Assembly (NCBI GenBank): GCA_963742105.1
Contig: CAVUKN010000004.1
Location: 124,001 to 188,000 of the forward strand
DNA length: 64,000 nt
Source of the DNA: Gp6-AA40 sp963742105
GTDB lineage: Bacteria > Acidobacteriota > Vicinamibacteria > Vicinamibacterales > UBA2999
Direction of reading: 5' to 3'
Position 1 is the first letter of the stretch; every line of letters starts with the position of its first letter. The notes under the pieces are model-generated. The model did no database searches. It worked only from the letters and a program-made list of their open reading frames with translations, and was not told the DNA's origin. Made by a program: the position numbers and the translations under genes. Positions 41,044 to 50,247 of this stretch are shown here, in pieces.

Positions 41044-41832
41044 TCATCCGTTCGCGATCAGCTGCCCGTATCCAGCGGTCTTCACGTGCAGGCCGAGCAG
41101 TCGCATGCCGGCCCAGAGCGCGTGCGGCGTGCTGGAGACCACGGGCACCCGGCAGGTCTGTTCGAGCGGAGCGATGATCTCCAGCGTGCGCAGGCCGCCG
41201 CAGGAGACGACCAGCGCGTCGGCCTTCGCTGCGCTCTTGAACACCTCCGCGCTGAATTGACGCAGGTAGTCCTGCGTGACCTTTGACGGATCCTCGATCG
41301 CCTCGAGGCCGAGGCCCTTCATCGCGACCACTTCGAAACCGGACTCCTCGAGAAACGTCTTCAATCGGCCGCTGACCTCGTCGTTGTACGCCGTGGCGGC
41401 GGCGACGCGGCGCGCCTTGACCGCGTGCAAGCCATCGACGACCGCCGTACTCATGCTCGTCGTCGGCAGTCCCGTTTCTCGACGCACGTCGTCGATCAGC
41501 TTCTGGTTGAACGCGGCGCCGCGATAGAAGGTCAGCGATGTGCCGAAGATGGAGATCGCGCCGACGCCGGCGCGTTTCTGCTCGAGGGCGAACGGGACGA
41601 TCTTGTCGATCACGGAGTCGTAGCCTTCCGGTGTCATGGTCTTGAGGCCAAGGCCATGCACGAGGAAGCGGATGTCTTTGCCGTAGAGGGCGATTCCTTC
41701 CGGTGGCACCGGATAGTCGGCGGGTGGCGCGATCAGGCCGAGCAGTGGCGGGGTCGCGGCGGCGCTGATCGAAGCCGCGGCAATGGCAGTCCCGAGTCCC
41801 GTCTGTAACAGCTCCCGCCGTGAAACCTGCAT
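41044..41832 (-). CDS. arylmalonate decarboxylase/maleate isomerase-like protein (Asp/Glu racemase superfamily)
   Basis: A 262-residue protein with a twin-arginine-like leader (S-R-R-E-L-L-Q-T-G-L-G). The Asp/Glu racemase fold shows L-G-L-I-A-P-P-A-D-Y-P-V-P near 30, F-G-T-S-L-T-F near 97, and the catalytic segment V-V-S-C-G-G-L-R-T near 210 with a second Cys-region C-R-V-P-V-V-S-S-T-P-H-A-L-W. The Cys-Gly-Gly-Leu site matches arylmalonate decarboxylase. The first-domain Cys used by racemases seems absent (G-T-S in its place). ATG at 41832 is chosen because the leader starts there. Substrate unknown. Confidence 0.75.
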   Translation of the reverse strand: MQVSRRELLQTGLGTAIAAASISAAATPPLLGLIAPPADYPVPPEGIALYGKDIRFLVHGLGLKTMTPEGYDSVIDKIVPFALEQKRAGVGAISIFGTSLTFYRGAAFNQKLIDDVRRETGLPTTSMSTAVVDGLHAVKARRVAAATAYNDEVSGRLKTFLEESGFEVVAMKGLGLEAIEDPSKVTQDYLRQFSAEVFKSAAKADALVVSCGGLRTLEIIAPLEQTCRVPVVSSTPHALWAGMRLLGLHVKTAGYGQLIANG

Positions 41833-41956
41833 GTGGGCACGCCTTCCTGAGGATCTATAGGCGGACCCGCGAAGCAGCCCCGCCAGAGTGCGCGTAAGTG
41901 TCTCTCTGGTTGCCTGGAGGCGCAAGGGTGTGCTGCTTACCGGCGCGGTTCACGTG

Positions 41957-42232
41957 TCACGTTCACAAACGGAGGAACGGGGGAACGGAGGACGAACGGA
42001 GAGCTCGACGTAGTGGTGGCATCAGATGGCTGCTGACGAGCGGCCTGCTTTGCAGGCCGCTTCCGGATGCACGAAAGGGGTCGAACGCAAACCGCTGCAG
42101 CTCTGAGAGCGCGGCTTGCGTTCGCCCCTTTCGCGCATCCTAGCCGCCGTAGGCGGCCGTCAGCAGCCCCCGTTCGTCACCGTTCCCCCGTTCCCCCGTT
42201 TGTGATCCCGTTACCTCCGCAACCTCCGCCCC
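41957..42232. mobile_element. non-coding element with long terminal inverted repeats and nested hairpin (copy B)
   Basis: Left end gttcacaaacggaggaacgg (41961-41980) pairs with the right-end segment ccgttcccccgtttgtgatc. Inside, GGCTGCTGACGAGCGGCC pairs with the GGCGGCCGTCAGCAGCC region, and an inner stem of about 30 bases pairs ggatgcacgaaagggg (42065-42080) with cccctttcgcgcatcc (42125-42140). No gene inside. Related to copies A (21178) and C (48820). Confidence 0.7.
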
Positions 42233-42267
42233 GCCCTCCCCCCCGTCCTCGGGTTACACTCCGCGCC

Positions 42268-44160
42268 ATGCGCACACCCTCGTTCGCCCGGCTCGTCGGG
42301 GCCATGATCGGAACGGTCGTGATTCTCGGGGCAGCAGCGTCGCCGGGATCGGCGCAAGGCCAGACTCCGGCACCGGCAGCAGCGGCCGCAATTGACGCAT
42401 CGGGGCTGTATCAGCGCAACTGCGCCTCCTGTCACGACGGCGGCAACGATCGCGCGCCAACGCGTGAGGCGTTGCGGGGCATGACGCCTGAGCGCATCGT
42501 CGCGGCGATGGAAACCGGGCCGATGATCATGATGGCGATCAACCGGACGGCTGCCGAGCGGCGGGGCCTCGCCGAGTTTCTCACCGGCAAACCGTTCGGC
42601 AATCCACTGGTCACGACGCCGTCGGCGCAGGCGATGTGCCGCACCTCCGACGCGTTCGACGCCTCGCGCGGTCCGCATGGACATCGTGGGGACACGACCT
42701 TGCGAACACCCGGATTCAGGATGCTGCCTCGGCGGGCATCACCGCCGCCAACGTCGGCCGTCTGCAGGTGAAGTGGGCGTTCGCCTTCCCAGGCGATCTG
42801 CAGGCCTATGCCCACCCCACGTTGGCCGGCGGACGGCTGTTCGCCGGCAGCTGGGGCGGGAAGGTCTACGCGCTCGACGCGGCGACCGGCTGCGTCCACT
42901 GGTATTTCGCCGCCGACGCCAACGTGCGCTCGGCCATCACGCATCGCACGAGTAGGCACGCGCGACCTCGCGTTCTTCGGCGATCTCGCCGCCAACGTGT
43001 ACGCCGTCGACGCCACGACCGGCACTCTGGTGTGGAAGACCAAGGTCGACACCTTCCCGGTGGCGCGCGTCAACGGGTCGCCCGTGTTCTACAACGGCCG
43101 CGTCTTCATTGTCGTCGCGTCCGGCGAGGAAGGGTCGGCCGCGGTGCCGACGTACGAATGTTGCCGATTCCGCGGCAGCGTGCTGGCGCTCGATGCGGCA
43201 ACCGGCGCGCAGGCGTGGAAGACGTATGTCGTCGACGAGCCGAAGCCGACGACGAAGAACAAGATCGGGACGCAGCTCTGGGGACCCTCAGGTGCGCCGA
43301 TCTGGTCGACACCGGCGATCGACACCGTGCGCAACGCGCTGTATGTCACTACCGGGAACAACTACAGCGATCCCACGAGCTCGATGAGCGACGCCTTCGT
43401 GTCGATGGATCTCGACACCGGCCGCATTCAGTGGGTGAAGCAGATGACGCCGAACGACGCCTACACCTCGGCGTGCCGCCTGGCCGACACCACCAACTGC
43501 GCGGCGTCAAATGGGCCCGACTACGACTTCGCCGCCTCCCCGATCATCACCACCCTGCCGGGTGGCCGGCGGCTCCTGCTGGCGGGGCAGAAGTCCGCCG
43601 TCGTCCACGCGCTCGATCCGGACAAGAACGGCGAGCTCATGTGGCAGCTGAAAATCGGTCGCGGCGGCACGTCGGGTGGCGTGCAGTGGGGCTCAGCGGT
43701 CGATCGCGACAACATCTATGTCGCACTCTCTGACGTCAAGCGCATCGCCCTGACCTACAGCAACATGACGGATGCGGATCCCAAGGAAGGCGGTGGCATA
43801 TTCGCGATCCGTCTCGCCGACGGGATGCAAGCGTGGCACACACCACCGGCGCAATGCGGCTCACGGCCTCGCTGCAGCCCGGCGCAGTCCGCTGCGGTGA
43901 GCGCCGTGCCTGGCGTCGTCTTCTCAGGATCGGTTGACGGTCACATGCGCGCCTACTCCACAGCTGACGGCAAGGTTCTGTGGGATTTCGATTCCATTCG
44001 TGACTACCCGACCGTCAACGGTGTGCCTGGACGCGGCGGGTCGATCGACGGCCCTGGCCCGGTCATCGCCGGCGGGATGCTGTTCATGAACTCCGGCTAC
44101 CCGACGAATGGCGGTACGCCCGGCAACGTGTTGCTTGCACTCACCGTCGATGGCAGGTAA
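42268..44160 (+). CDS. cytochrome c-PQQ beta-propeller dehydrogenase (PVA-dehydrogenase-like), two frameshifts
   Basis: Exported quinohaemoprotein. A signal peptide (V-I-L-G-A-A-A-S-P-G-S-A-Q) is followed by a haem c site C-A-S-C-H-D-G-G with distal Met in the M-I-M-M-A-I-N region. After a shift near 42670 the PQQ propeller begins (W-T-S-W-G-H-D-L-A-N-T-R) with repeated A-L-D-A-A-T-G-x-x-x-W blades. A second shift near 42950 returns to the first frame for the rest, including V-T-T-G-N-N-Y-S-D. The order cytochrome then propeller resembles polyvinyl alcohol dehydrogenases. The methanol dehydrogenase type (XoxF/MxaF) is not indicated. Whether it makes formaldehyde for the H4MPT pathway is unknown. 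Confidence 0.75.
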
Positions 44161-44190
44161 CGCGGCGAAACCACCTGCGGCCAACGGACA

Positions 44191-44886
44191 ATGGGCGAAG
44201 ATCCGCTTGCCGGCTCGTCGTGGAGCCGGCCATCGACAGTTGCCGGCTTCGCAGGAGGAACTCCCAACCAGGCGCTGATTGCCTACGCCGGGGCCGAGCG
44301 TTCACGCTCGTCCGGGCGTCGCCTGCTCGACATCGGCTGCGGAGCAGGCCGGAACGCGGTGCCGCTGGCGATGAGTGGGTGGTCAGTACTGGGTGTGGAC
44401 CTGTCCCTCCCGATGCTCGCTGCGGCGTCGGCGCGCGCCCGCGACGAACAGATCGCGGATCGCTGTCACGTCGTCCTCGCGTCGATGGATCATCTTCCCG
44501 TCGCGAGCCGCTCATGCGATTTACTCGTCGCTCACGGCATCTGGAATCTGGCCCGCACGGGTGCGGAGTTTCGCGCTGCCCTCAGCGAAGCTGCCCGAGT
44601 CGCCTCCTCCGGCGCCGCGCTCTTCGTTTTCACATTCTCTCGTGACACCCTCGCGGAAGCGGCGCAACCGGTCGCCGGAGAGTCATTCGTCTTCGCGGGT
44701 GCTCACGGAGAGCCGCATGTGTTCCTGACCGCGGAGCAATTGGTGAGCGAACTTGCGGGTTGCGGCTTCGCGCCCGATCCCACACTCCCGTTGCGCCAGC
44801 TGAATTCCCGCGGTTCGAATGGGCTGGTGGCCATTGGTTCGCCCGTCATCTGGGAAGGAGCGTTTCGCCTCCTCGCGACACGATAG
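44191..44886 (+). CDS. class I SAM-dependent methyltransferase
   Basis: A 231-residue protein with the SAM motif L-L-D-I-G-C-G-A-G-R-N-A-V-P-L-A near residues 45-60, acidic V-D-L-S near 69 ending strand 2, and D-L-L-V-A-H-G-I near 110 for motif II. Methyl acceptor not predictable. It lies 12 bases before tupB on the same strand, so it may be expressed with the transporter. Confidence 0.8.
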   Translation: MGEDPLAGSSWSRPSTVAGFAGGTPNQALIAYAGAERSRSSGRRLLDIGCGAGRNAVPLAMSGWSVLGVDLSLPMLAAASARARDEQIADRCHVVLASMDHLPVASRSCDLLVAHGIWNLARTGAEFRAALSEAARVASSGAALFVFTFSRDTLAEAAQPVAGESFVFAGAHGEPHVFLTAEQLVSELAGCGFAPDPTLPLRQLNSRGSNGLVAIGSPVIWEGAFRLLATR

Positions 44887-44898
44887 GATCGGGAGTTC

Positions 44899-45555
44899 GT
44901 GGATGAATTGCTGTCAACGGCGATACGCCCGATCGCCGCGCGAACCCTGCTGGTGTCCGGCACCGCAACCGCAATTGCGGTGTTTGCCGGCGTGCCGATC
45001 GGTTATCTCATCGCCCGCTACGCCTTTCGCGGCCGCACGTTGATTCTCAGTTTCATCAACACCGGCATGGGGCTGCCGCCGGTCGTCGTCGGCCTGTTCG
45101 TCTGGCTGCTGCTGGTCCGTAGTGGGCCGCTCGGCGCCCTCGATCTCGTCTATACCAAGACCGGCATGATCGCGGCCCAGGTCGTGATTGCGCTTCCCGT
45201 GATTATCGGTTTTACGACTGCGTCCTTTCAGGCGCTGCCTCCGCGGTTGCCCGACCTGCTCATCGTGCTCGGCGCCGGCCGGCTCCGTACGATCTGGCTG
45301 ATGGCAGGCGAAGCGAGGCTCGGGCTGCTGGTGGCGGTGATGGGCGGGTTCGGCGCAGCAGTGTCCGAACAGAGTGCGTCGATGATCGTCGGCGGCAACC
45401 TCGAACGGAGCACGCGCGTCCTGACGACGGCGATTGTCACTGAGACCAGCCGCGGCGAAGTAGAACGGGCGCTGGCGCTCGGGCTCGTGCTGCTGGCGAT
45501 CGCGTTTGTCATCAATTTCACGCTGACGGTCGTGCAGCAGCGTCATCGCGCCTGA
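44899..45555 (+). CDS. tupB: tungstate-type ABC transporter permease
   Basis: A 218-residue permease with five or six helices and the TupB-type sequence N-T-G-M-G-L-P-P-V-V-V-G-L near residues 54-66. The ATPase-contact loop lies near 130-150 (L-G-A-G-R-L-R-T-I-W-L-M-A), and the C-terminal helix ends near Q-Q-R-H-R. Starts with GTG at 44899 and shares its stop with the tupC start (TGATG). The binding protein is encoded 6.6 kb upstream (37500). Confidence 0.88.
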   Translation: MDELLSTAIRPIAARTLLVSGTATAIAVFAGVPIGYLIARYAFRGRTLILSFINTGMGLPPVVVGLFVWLLLVRSGPLGALDLVYTKTGMIAAQVVIALPVIIGFTTASFQALPPRLPDLLIVLGAGRLRTIWLMAGEARLGLLVAVMGGFGAAVSEQSASMIVGGNLERSTRVLTTAIVTETSRGEVERALALGLVLLAIAFVINFTLTVVQQRHRA

Positions 45556-46478
45556 TGCAGGTCGAGCTCCGCGATGTCCGCTTCGACCGCGACGGCCGTC
45601 GTGTGCTGGATATCGCCGCCCTGCAGCTGCGAAGCGGCGCCATCACTGCGATCCTGGGTCCGAACGGGTCCGGCAAGACGACGCTGCTGCGCCTGATCGC
45701 TGGTCTGGAACGACCGCGATCAGGAATCGTTCGCGTGGGGAACAGCCACGTGGTCTCAGGTCGTGACGTCGCCTATCTCTTCCAGGAGCAGGTGTTCCTG
45801 CGCCGGTCGGTGCGGGAGAACCTCGAACTCGGGCTGCGCATGCGCGGCGTCACTGAGACGGAGGTCCGGAAGCGGATCGATGAGGCGCTCAGCCTGCTGG
45901 GAATCAGCCATCTCCTCGATCGCCGGGCCGATCGTCTGTCAGGTGGCGAAGGCCGTCGTGTCGACCTGGCGCGAGCACTCTGCCTGCGGGCGCCGCTCGT
46001 GCTGCTCGACGAGCCCCTCGACGGCCTGGATCGCCGAACGCAGTCGCGGCTGCTCGACGAACTGCCGCACGTGCTGAGCGTGTTCGACGCCACGACGGTC
46101 CTCGTGACGCACAGCCGCGACGAGGCGTTCCGGCTCGCGGACGATCTGGTCGTGATCGTCGACGGACGCGTCCTTGCCGCCGGAGACAAGCGGATGGTGG
46201 CGGCCAATCCACGCGTGGCGGGAGTGGCCGACGTGCTCGGGTACACGGTGATCGTCGTGGACGGACGGACAGTGGCCGTGCCCCCTCACGCATGGTCGCT
46301 CGCAACCGACGGATGGGCGATGCACGTCGACGGGGTGCTGGACCTGGTCGACTGGCAGGAAGTGGTTGGAAGGATCGGGACCACGACCGTTCGAATTCCC
46401 GTCCAACGTGGCACGCAGATCCCGAATCGCGGCGAGCGTGTTCACGTCAGGGCAGACTCCTTGTACGAGCTGGAGTAG
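45555..46478 (+). CDS. tupC: tungstate-type ABC transporter ATP-binding protein
   Basis: A 307-residue ATPase. Walker A G-P-N-G-S-G-K-T-T at 35-43, Q-loop F-Q-E-Q near 75, signature L-S-G-G-E-G-R-R-V near 132, Walker B L-V-L-L-D-E-P-L-D-G-L-D near 150, and switch His in V-L-V-T-H-S near 183. The C-terminal extension (about 225-307) is longer than in many TupC proteins and may be a regulatory domain. Start codon overlaps the tupB stop. Confidence 0.88.
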   Translation: MQVELRDVRFDRDGRRVLDIAALQLRSGAITAILGPNGSGKTTLLRLIAGLERPRSGIVRVGNSHVVSGRDVAYLFQEQVFLRRSVRENLELGLRMRGVTETEVRKRIDEALSLLGISHLLDRRADRLSGGEGRRVDLARALCLRAPLVLLDEPLDGLDRRTQSRLLDELPHVLSVFDATTVLVTHSRDEAFRLADDLVVIVDGRVLAAGDKRMVAANPRVAGVADVLGYTVIVVDGRTVAVPPHAWSLATDGWAMHVDGVLDLVDWQEVVGRIGTTTVRIPVQRGTQIPNRGERVHVRADSLYELE

Positions 46479-46501
46479 CGAGCCAACAGCGCACCAATCC
46501 C

Positions 46502-46556
46502 CAAGCACCAATCACAAATCCCAAATCGCATTCACGATTCACGATTCACGATTGAA
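46502..46556. repeat. word repeat (caccaatcacaaatc, cacgattcacgatt)
   Basis: Iterated caccaatcacaaatccc and three ttcacgattcacgatt units between tupC and the MFS gene. Same words as the elements at 49576 and 61401. Confidence 0.7.
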
Positions 46557-46571
46557 AGTAAGAATATCCCC

Positions 46572-47771
46572 GTGTCCCGTCGTGTCGTCTGGCTCCTTGC
46601 CATCAGCTCCGGCTGCATCGTCGCCAACCTCTATTACGCTCAGCCGCTTCTGGCCGACATGGCGCGTGAGTTCGCGGTGTCGGCTACGCAGATCGGCGCC
46701 GTGGCCATGTTCGGCCAGCTCGGCAGCGCCATCGGCATGCTGCTGTTCGTCCCGCTGGGCGACAAGCAGGAGCGACGCGGCCTGATCGCGCTGCTGCTCG
46801 GGGCAGGAGCGCTGACGCTGGCGGCGATGGCCCTCGCTCCCTCCCTGTGGTGGCTGTGCGTCGCCAGTTTCCTGCTCGGGACGACGACCGCCTCGGTGCA
46901 TGTCATCGTCCCGCTGGCCGCGCATCTTGCTCCTGCGGCGGAGCGCGGCAAGGTCGTGGGAACCGTGATCAGCGGTCTGCTGATCGGAGTGCTGCTGGCT
47001 CGCACGTTCAGCGGCGTGTTCGGCGATCACTTCGGATGGCGCGCGGTCTACTGGGTCGCGACCGTCATCATGCTCACACTTGCCGTCGTCGTGCGGATGA
47101 TGCTTCCCGCGAGCCGTCCTGACGAGGCTCCCGCATGGCTGGACCTGATGAAGTCGATCGTCACCCTCGCCCGCGAGCACGGCGTGGTTCGTGAAGCGGC
47201 GTTCATCGCGTTCCTGATGTTCTCGAGCTTCGCTGCGTTGTGGACGACGCTGGTCTTCCTGCTGCGAACGCCTCCCTTCGACTATGGAACGACTGCGGCC
47301 GGCATGTTCGGGTTGCTCGGAGCCGCCAGCGCCACGGCAGCGCCGCTGGTCGGCCGCTTCTCGGACCGGTTCAGCCCTGGTCGCGTGGTCCTCATTGCGA
47401 TTGCGACGACGCTTGCCGGCTATCTGGTCCTGGCTCTCACCGGACGCACGCTCGCGGGACTGATCGCCGCGATCATTCTGATCGACGCGGGCGTGCAGTC
47501 GTGCCATGTCGCCAACCAGTCGCGCATCTACGCGGTGGCGCCGCATGCACGAGGCCGGCTGAACACCGTCTACATGGTGGCGTTCATGTCGGGCGGGGCA
47601 GCCGGCGCGTACATGGGCCCACTCGGCTTGAAGCTGGGCGGGTGGGCCGGCTTCTGCGCGTTTCCAATTGGCGTGCTGGTCATCGCCCTGCTGTTTTCAC
47701 TGCGCGCCCAAGCAGTGAACACACCCACACCTGCTGTCGTGGCGCGGACCCTCTCAGGTCCGCGCGGATAA
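46572..47771 (+). CDS. MFS transporter (DHA1-like, drug efflux type)
   Basis: A 399-residue 12-helix carrier starting with GTG. Visible: N-L-Y-Y-A-Q-P-L-L near residue 18, the loop 2-3 motif P-L-G-D-K-Q-E-R-R-G near 63, and the second half beginning near 205 (F-I-A-F-L-M-F-S-S-F-A-A-L-W). The last residues V-V-A-R-T-L-S-G-P-R-G and the stop codon derive from a dispersed palindrome copy at 47738-47764. The substrate is unknown. Confidence 0.85.
   Translation: MSRRVVWLLAISSGCIVANLYYAQPLLADMAREFAVSATQIGAVAMFGQLGSAIGMLLFVPLGDKQERRGLIALLLGAGALTLAAMALAPSLWWLCVASFLLGTTTASVHVIVPLAAHLAPAAERGKVVGTVISGLLIGVLLARTFSGVFGDHFGWRAVYWVATVIMLTLAVVVRMMLPASRPDEAPAWLDLMKSIVTLAREHGVVREAAFIAFLMFSSFAALWTTLVFLLRTPPFDYGTTAAGMFGLLGAASATAAPLVGRFSDRFSPGRVVLIAIATTLAGYLVLALTGRTLAGLIAAIILIDAGVQSCHVANQSRIYAVAPHARGRLNTVYMVAFMSGGAAGAYMGPLGLKLGGWAGFCAFPIGVLVIALLFSLRAQAVNTPTPAVVARTLSGPRG
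47738..47764. repeat. dispersed palindromic repeat forming the 3' end of the MFS gene
   Basis: GCGGACCCTCTCAGGTCCGC (47744-47763) preceded by gtggc. Its translation V-A-R-T-L-S-G-P-R is the carrier's C terminus. Confidence 0.8.
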
Positions 47772-47804
47772 GGCTGACGGGCCTGGTTCCCAGGCGGCGT
47801 ATGT

Positions 47805-48735
47805 TCAATTTCCGCCGCGGCCTGGCCCATATTCCGGCGGCCATCCCGTCGGCTGTGCATCGGGCAGGTTGAACAGCACGGCGTGGACCTCCTGAATCAT
47901 CCCCTTCTTCACCGCGAAGAACTCGGCGACGAGACGATCATTGGAAGTGGCGACGCTCTGGCTCTTCATCCCGTCCTTGAGGCCGAAGCGGACGATGGAC
48001 AGCACGATGCCGCGTTCGGTGTCGACGACCGGATATCGGCGGTCCCACAGGTTGCGGCCGATGAATCGACCCGAATCGAACCCTTCTGCGGCCGAGACGA
48101 ACGCGCCGTCGCGCACCATACCGGTTGTCTGCACGCCGTTCTCGAATCGTCGCGCGTCGGGCAGCAAGGCGGCCGGATGGTAGTCCTTGGTCCCGTTGGT
48201 CTGGAACGCGCGCCAGTAGCTTTCCGCGGCAGCGATCAGGCCGTAGTACGAGTCCTGATCGGCTTCGCGAATCGAGAGCTGGAGGGCAGGCGACACCTCC
48301 TTCAGGTTGTCCGGGCCCCACAGACGGTCGGCCTCGCCCTGGTTCGCCTTGATCGTTTCGACTTCGGTAATCTTTCCGCTCGCGACCTTCAACCGCACCA
48401 TGATACATCGTCTTGCTACCGTCGGTGTTCTGAACGACCGCCTCGGTGGCGACGTCGCCGAGCCGTTCGTTGACGATGTCCCAGCGGTAGACGGTCCTGT
48501 CGGCGCTGTCCCAGAACGCCGCGGCCAGTTGGACGGTCTTGCCGTTGAGGGTGATCTTCGCGTTGGGCGCGAGGGCAACGGCGGCCGGCGTGTTGGCCGT
48601 GAGCGCCTTGATGTAAGTGTCGACGACGCCGGTGAGGCAGGCGCGATTGCACGCGGCAGGTGCCTGGGCCAGCGGCGCGGCGACGAATGCGACCGCGAGT
48701 GCGACCGCGACGGACGAGAACGTGAGGAGTTTCAT
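47805..48735 (-). CDS. secreted NTF2/SnoaL-like two-domain protein, one frameshift
   Basis: ATG at 48735 gives a signal peptide (M-K-L-L-T-F-S-S-V-A-V-A-L-A-V-A-F) and a first domain (Y-I-K-A-L-T-A-N-T-P-A-A-V-A-L-A-P-N-A-K) with the NTF2-like pattern. Near 48403 one base is missing and the frame moves to M-V-R-L-K-V-A-S-G-K-I-T-E-V-E-T-I. A second NTF2-like domain (S-Y-W-R-A-F-Q-T-N-G and H-P-A-A-L-L-P-D-A) runs to 47805. Probably one continuous protein. Substrate unknown. Confidence 0.7.
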
Positions 48736-48819
48736 GGCGCGGATTCTACCCGCGATAGGGGCTGCGGCACGGCCGCGGGTGTCGAGTGACGCCTCGTGCA
48801 TACCTGCTTGGTTCACCCG

Positions 48820-48958
48820 TCACGGTTCACAAACGGGGGAACGGGGGAACGGAGACGAACGGAGGTAGCGCGTTCGTCGGCCGTCAGCAGCCCCCCGATC
48901 GTCTCCGCTTCCCCGTTCCTCCGTTTGTGAACCCGTTACCTCCGCAACCTCCGTCGGG
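48820..48958. mobile_element. short copy of the inverted-repeat element (copy C)
   Basis: Left end ggttcacaaacgggggaacg (48824-48843), right end tcctccgtttgtgaacccgt (48916-48935). Of the interior only the right-hand remnant ggccgtcagcagcccccc (48869-48886) remains, matching the end of the copy B interior. Looks like a deletion derivative. Confidence 0.65.
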
Positions 48959-48970
48959 AACGAACTTCGA

Positions 48971-49630
48971 TTACGCCGGATAGTCGAGTCCGGCGCTCGC
49001 GAGGGCCTGCTCGTAGTCCTCACGCGTGTTGAGGTTTCGCAGCGTCTGCAACTGGGGATCGGCGGTAATCTCGGACGGCATGACACGGCGCGTGCTCACG
49101 CGTTCGTAGAGAAACACCGGCCGCAATCGATCGTGCGCGAGCAGATCCTCGACGTGTGGAAGCGTCGCTCGCCGGTAGACGGCGGAGAGCGGATGCGGGA
49201 AGCCGTCGATTTCCATGACCGCGACGTCGAAACCGCGGGACAGGTCGATCATCTCGGTCACGAAGCCCTGGACCAGCAGCGGCACGTCGCAGCTCGTGAC
49301 ATACGCAGCGTCAACTGCGTCGGGTAGCGCCTTCAGGCCTGCTCGCAGTCCCTCGAGGGGACCACGGGCCTCGCGCTCGTCGTGCGTGATGATCACTGCC
49401 GGCGGCAGCGCCGGAAGTTCCTGGCCTGGCGCGGCGACCACGACCACGGGTGAGACGACCTGTCCAAGCAGGCGCACGACCCGCTGCAACATCGTCTCGG
49501 GCCCGAAGGGAAGCAACGCCTTCGACGTGCCCATGCGCGAGGACCTGCCTCCGGCGAGCACAATCCCGCCGTAGGATTTGTGAGTTGCGATTTGTGATTT
49601 GTGAGTTCCGGATTGCGATTTGTGATTCAC
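48971..49630 (-). CDS. mobA: molybdenum cofactor guanylyltransferase
   Basis: MobA adds GMP to the molybdopterin cofactor, giving the dinucleotide used by enzymes such as formate dehydrogenase. The nucleotidyltransferase signature L-A-G-G-R-S-S-R-M-G-T-S-K lies near the start, then V-T-S-C-D-V-P-L-L near 95 (metal-binding Asp) and R-N-L-N-T near the end. The reading frame upstream of the signature is made of word repeats encoding N-H-K-S-Q-S-G-T-H-K-S, and no ATG lies just before the signature. GTG at 49630 is my choice, and the first 20 residues are probably not conserved. Located 1.3 kb from the moeA pair. Confidence 0.85.
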   Translation of the reverse strand: MNHKSQSGTHKSQIATHKSYGGIVLAGGRSSRMGTSKALLPFGPETMLQRVVRLLGQVVSPVVVVAAPGQELPALPPAVIITHDEREARGPLEGLRAGLKALPDAVDAAYVTSCDVPLLVQGFVTEMIDLSRGFDVAVMEIDGFPHPLSAVYRRATLPHVEDLLAHDRLRPVFLYERVSTRRVMPSEITADPQLQTLRNLNTREDYEQALASAGLDYPA

Positions 49631-49738
49631 GGGGGTGCTTGGGTGCTCCGGTGCACAATTCACAAATCACAACTCACAAATCACAGATCGCAAATTTAAT
49701 CGCGATTCACGAATCACGATTCACGAATCACAAGATCA
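49576..49738. repeat. palindromic word-repeat element (gatttgtgattt / aaatcacaaatc)
   Basis: The left half repeats gatttgtgatttgtgagtt; the right half repeats cacaaatcacaactcac and gattcacgaatcac, mirroring the left around a GC-rich centre (49628-49655). It encodes the low-complexity N terminus of the mobA frame. A sister element is at 61401-61527. Confidence 0.8.
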
Positions 49739-50108
49739 GGTTGGCATCCCGAGCCAGCAGCCAGCGGCCGTCCCGCTGCTTTCGGAGAATAGTGAGCGTG
49801 TAACCGGAGCGATGCACCGGTGCGCCATCGGCGGGCGTCATCGTGATGTCGATGTGATTTCGCAGGTACGCCACGTCGCCGAGCACCTCGAGCTCCACAA
49901 TCGAGGCGCGCCCATCGATGGTGACGTTCTTCATACTCTCGGCCGCCGCCGCAAATGCGGCTTTGCCGAATGGTTCATGCCCCGGGACCATGAATACCAC
50001 GTCGTCCGCCATCAGGCTCAGCACCGTCGCTGTGTCACCATCGCGGCTCGCGTTCATCCACGTGTCGATTAGCTCTCGAATCGCTTTTTCGTCGTCGAAG
50101 GGCGTCAC
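49728..50108 (-). CDS. NTF2-like (DUF4440/SgcJ-type) protein
   Basis: About 126 residues from a GTG at 50108: V-T-P-F-D-D-E-K-A-I-R-E-L-I-D-T-W-M-N-A near the start, D-V-V-F-M-V-P-G-H-E-P near 45, and I-L-R-K-Q-R-D-G-R-W-L-L-A-R-D-A-N at the end. The pattern fits SnoaL-like/DUF4440 proteins. The open frame extends upstream into the gttgggagtt word repeat, which is not thought to be translated. Cytoplasmic; function unknown. Confidence 0.75.
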   Translation of the reverse strand: MTPFDDEKAIRELIDTWMNASRDGDTATVLSLMADDVVFMVPGHEPFGKAAFAAAAESMKNVTIDGRASIVELEVLGDVAYLRNHIDITMTPADGAPVHRSGYTLTILRKQRDGRWLLARDANLIL

Positions 50109-50109
50109 T

Positions 50110-50246
50110 CGTAAACTCCCAACTCCCAACTCCCAACGCCCAAGGCGCGAATCGCCAACTCCCAACCTACCACCGTCGCACAACCGCCCGAACTCCGAAT
50201 CGTTGGGGTTGGGCAAGCGTCAGACGTGGAAGTTGGGAGTTTGGAG
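50110..50246. repeat. palindromic word-repeat element (aactcccaactccca / gttgggagtttgg)
   Basis: aaactcccaactcccaac on the left mirrors gaagttgggagtttgga on the right. A sister of 29322-29416. It separates the moeA-PBP gene's end from the NTF2-like gene. Confidence 0.75.
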
Positions 50247-50247
50247 T

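Noticed and set aside
42268..44160. Methanol dehydrogenase (XoxF/MxaF) as the formaldehyde source
   Set aside because: The protein has a fused N-terminal cytochrome c and a propeller like polyvinyl alcohol dehydrogenases, and I do not see the W-x-x-x-G-x-x and Cys-Cys features expected of XoxF.
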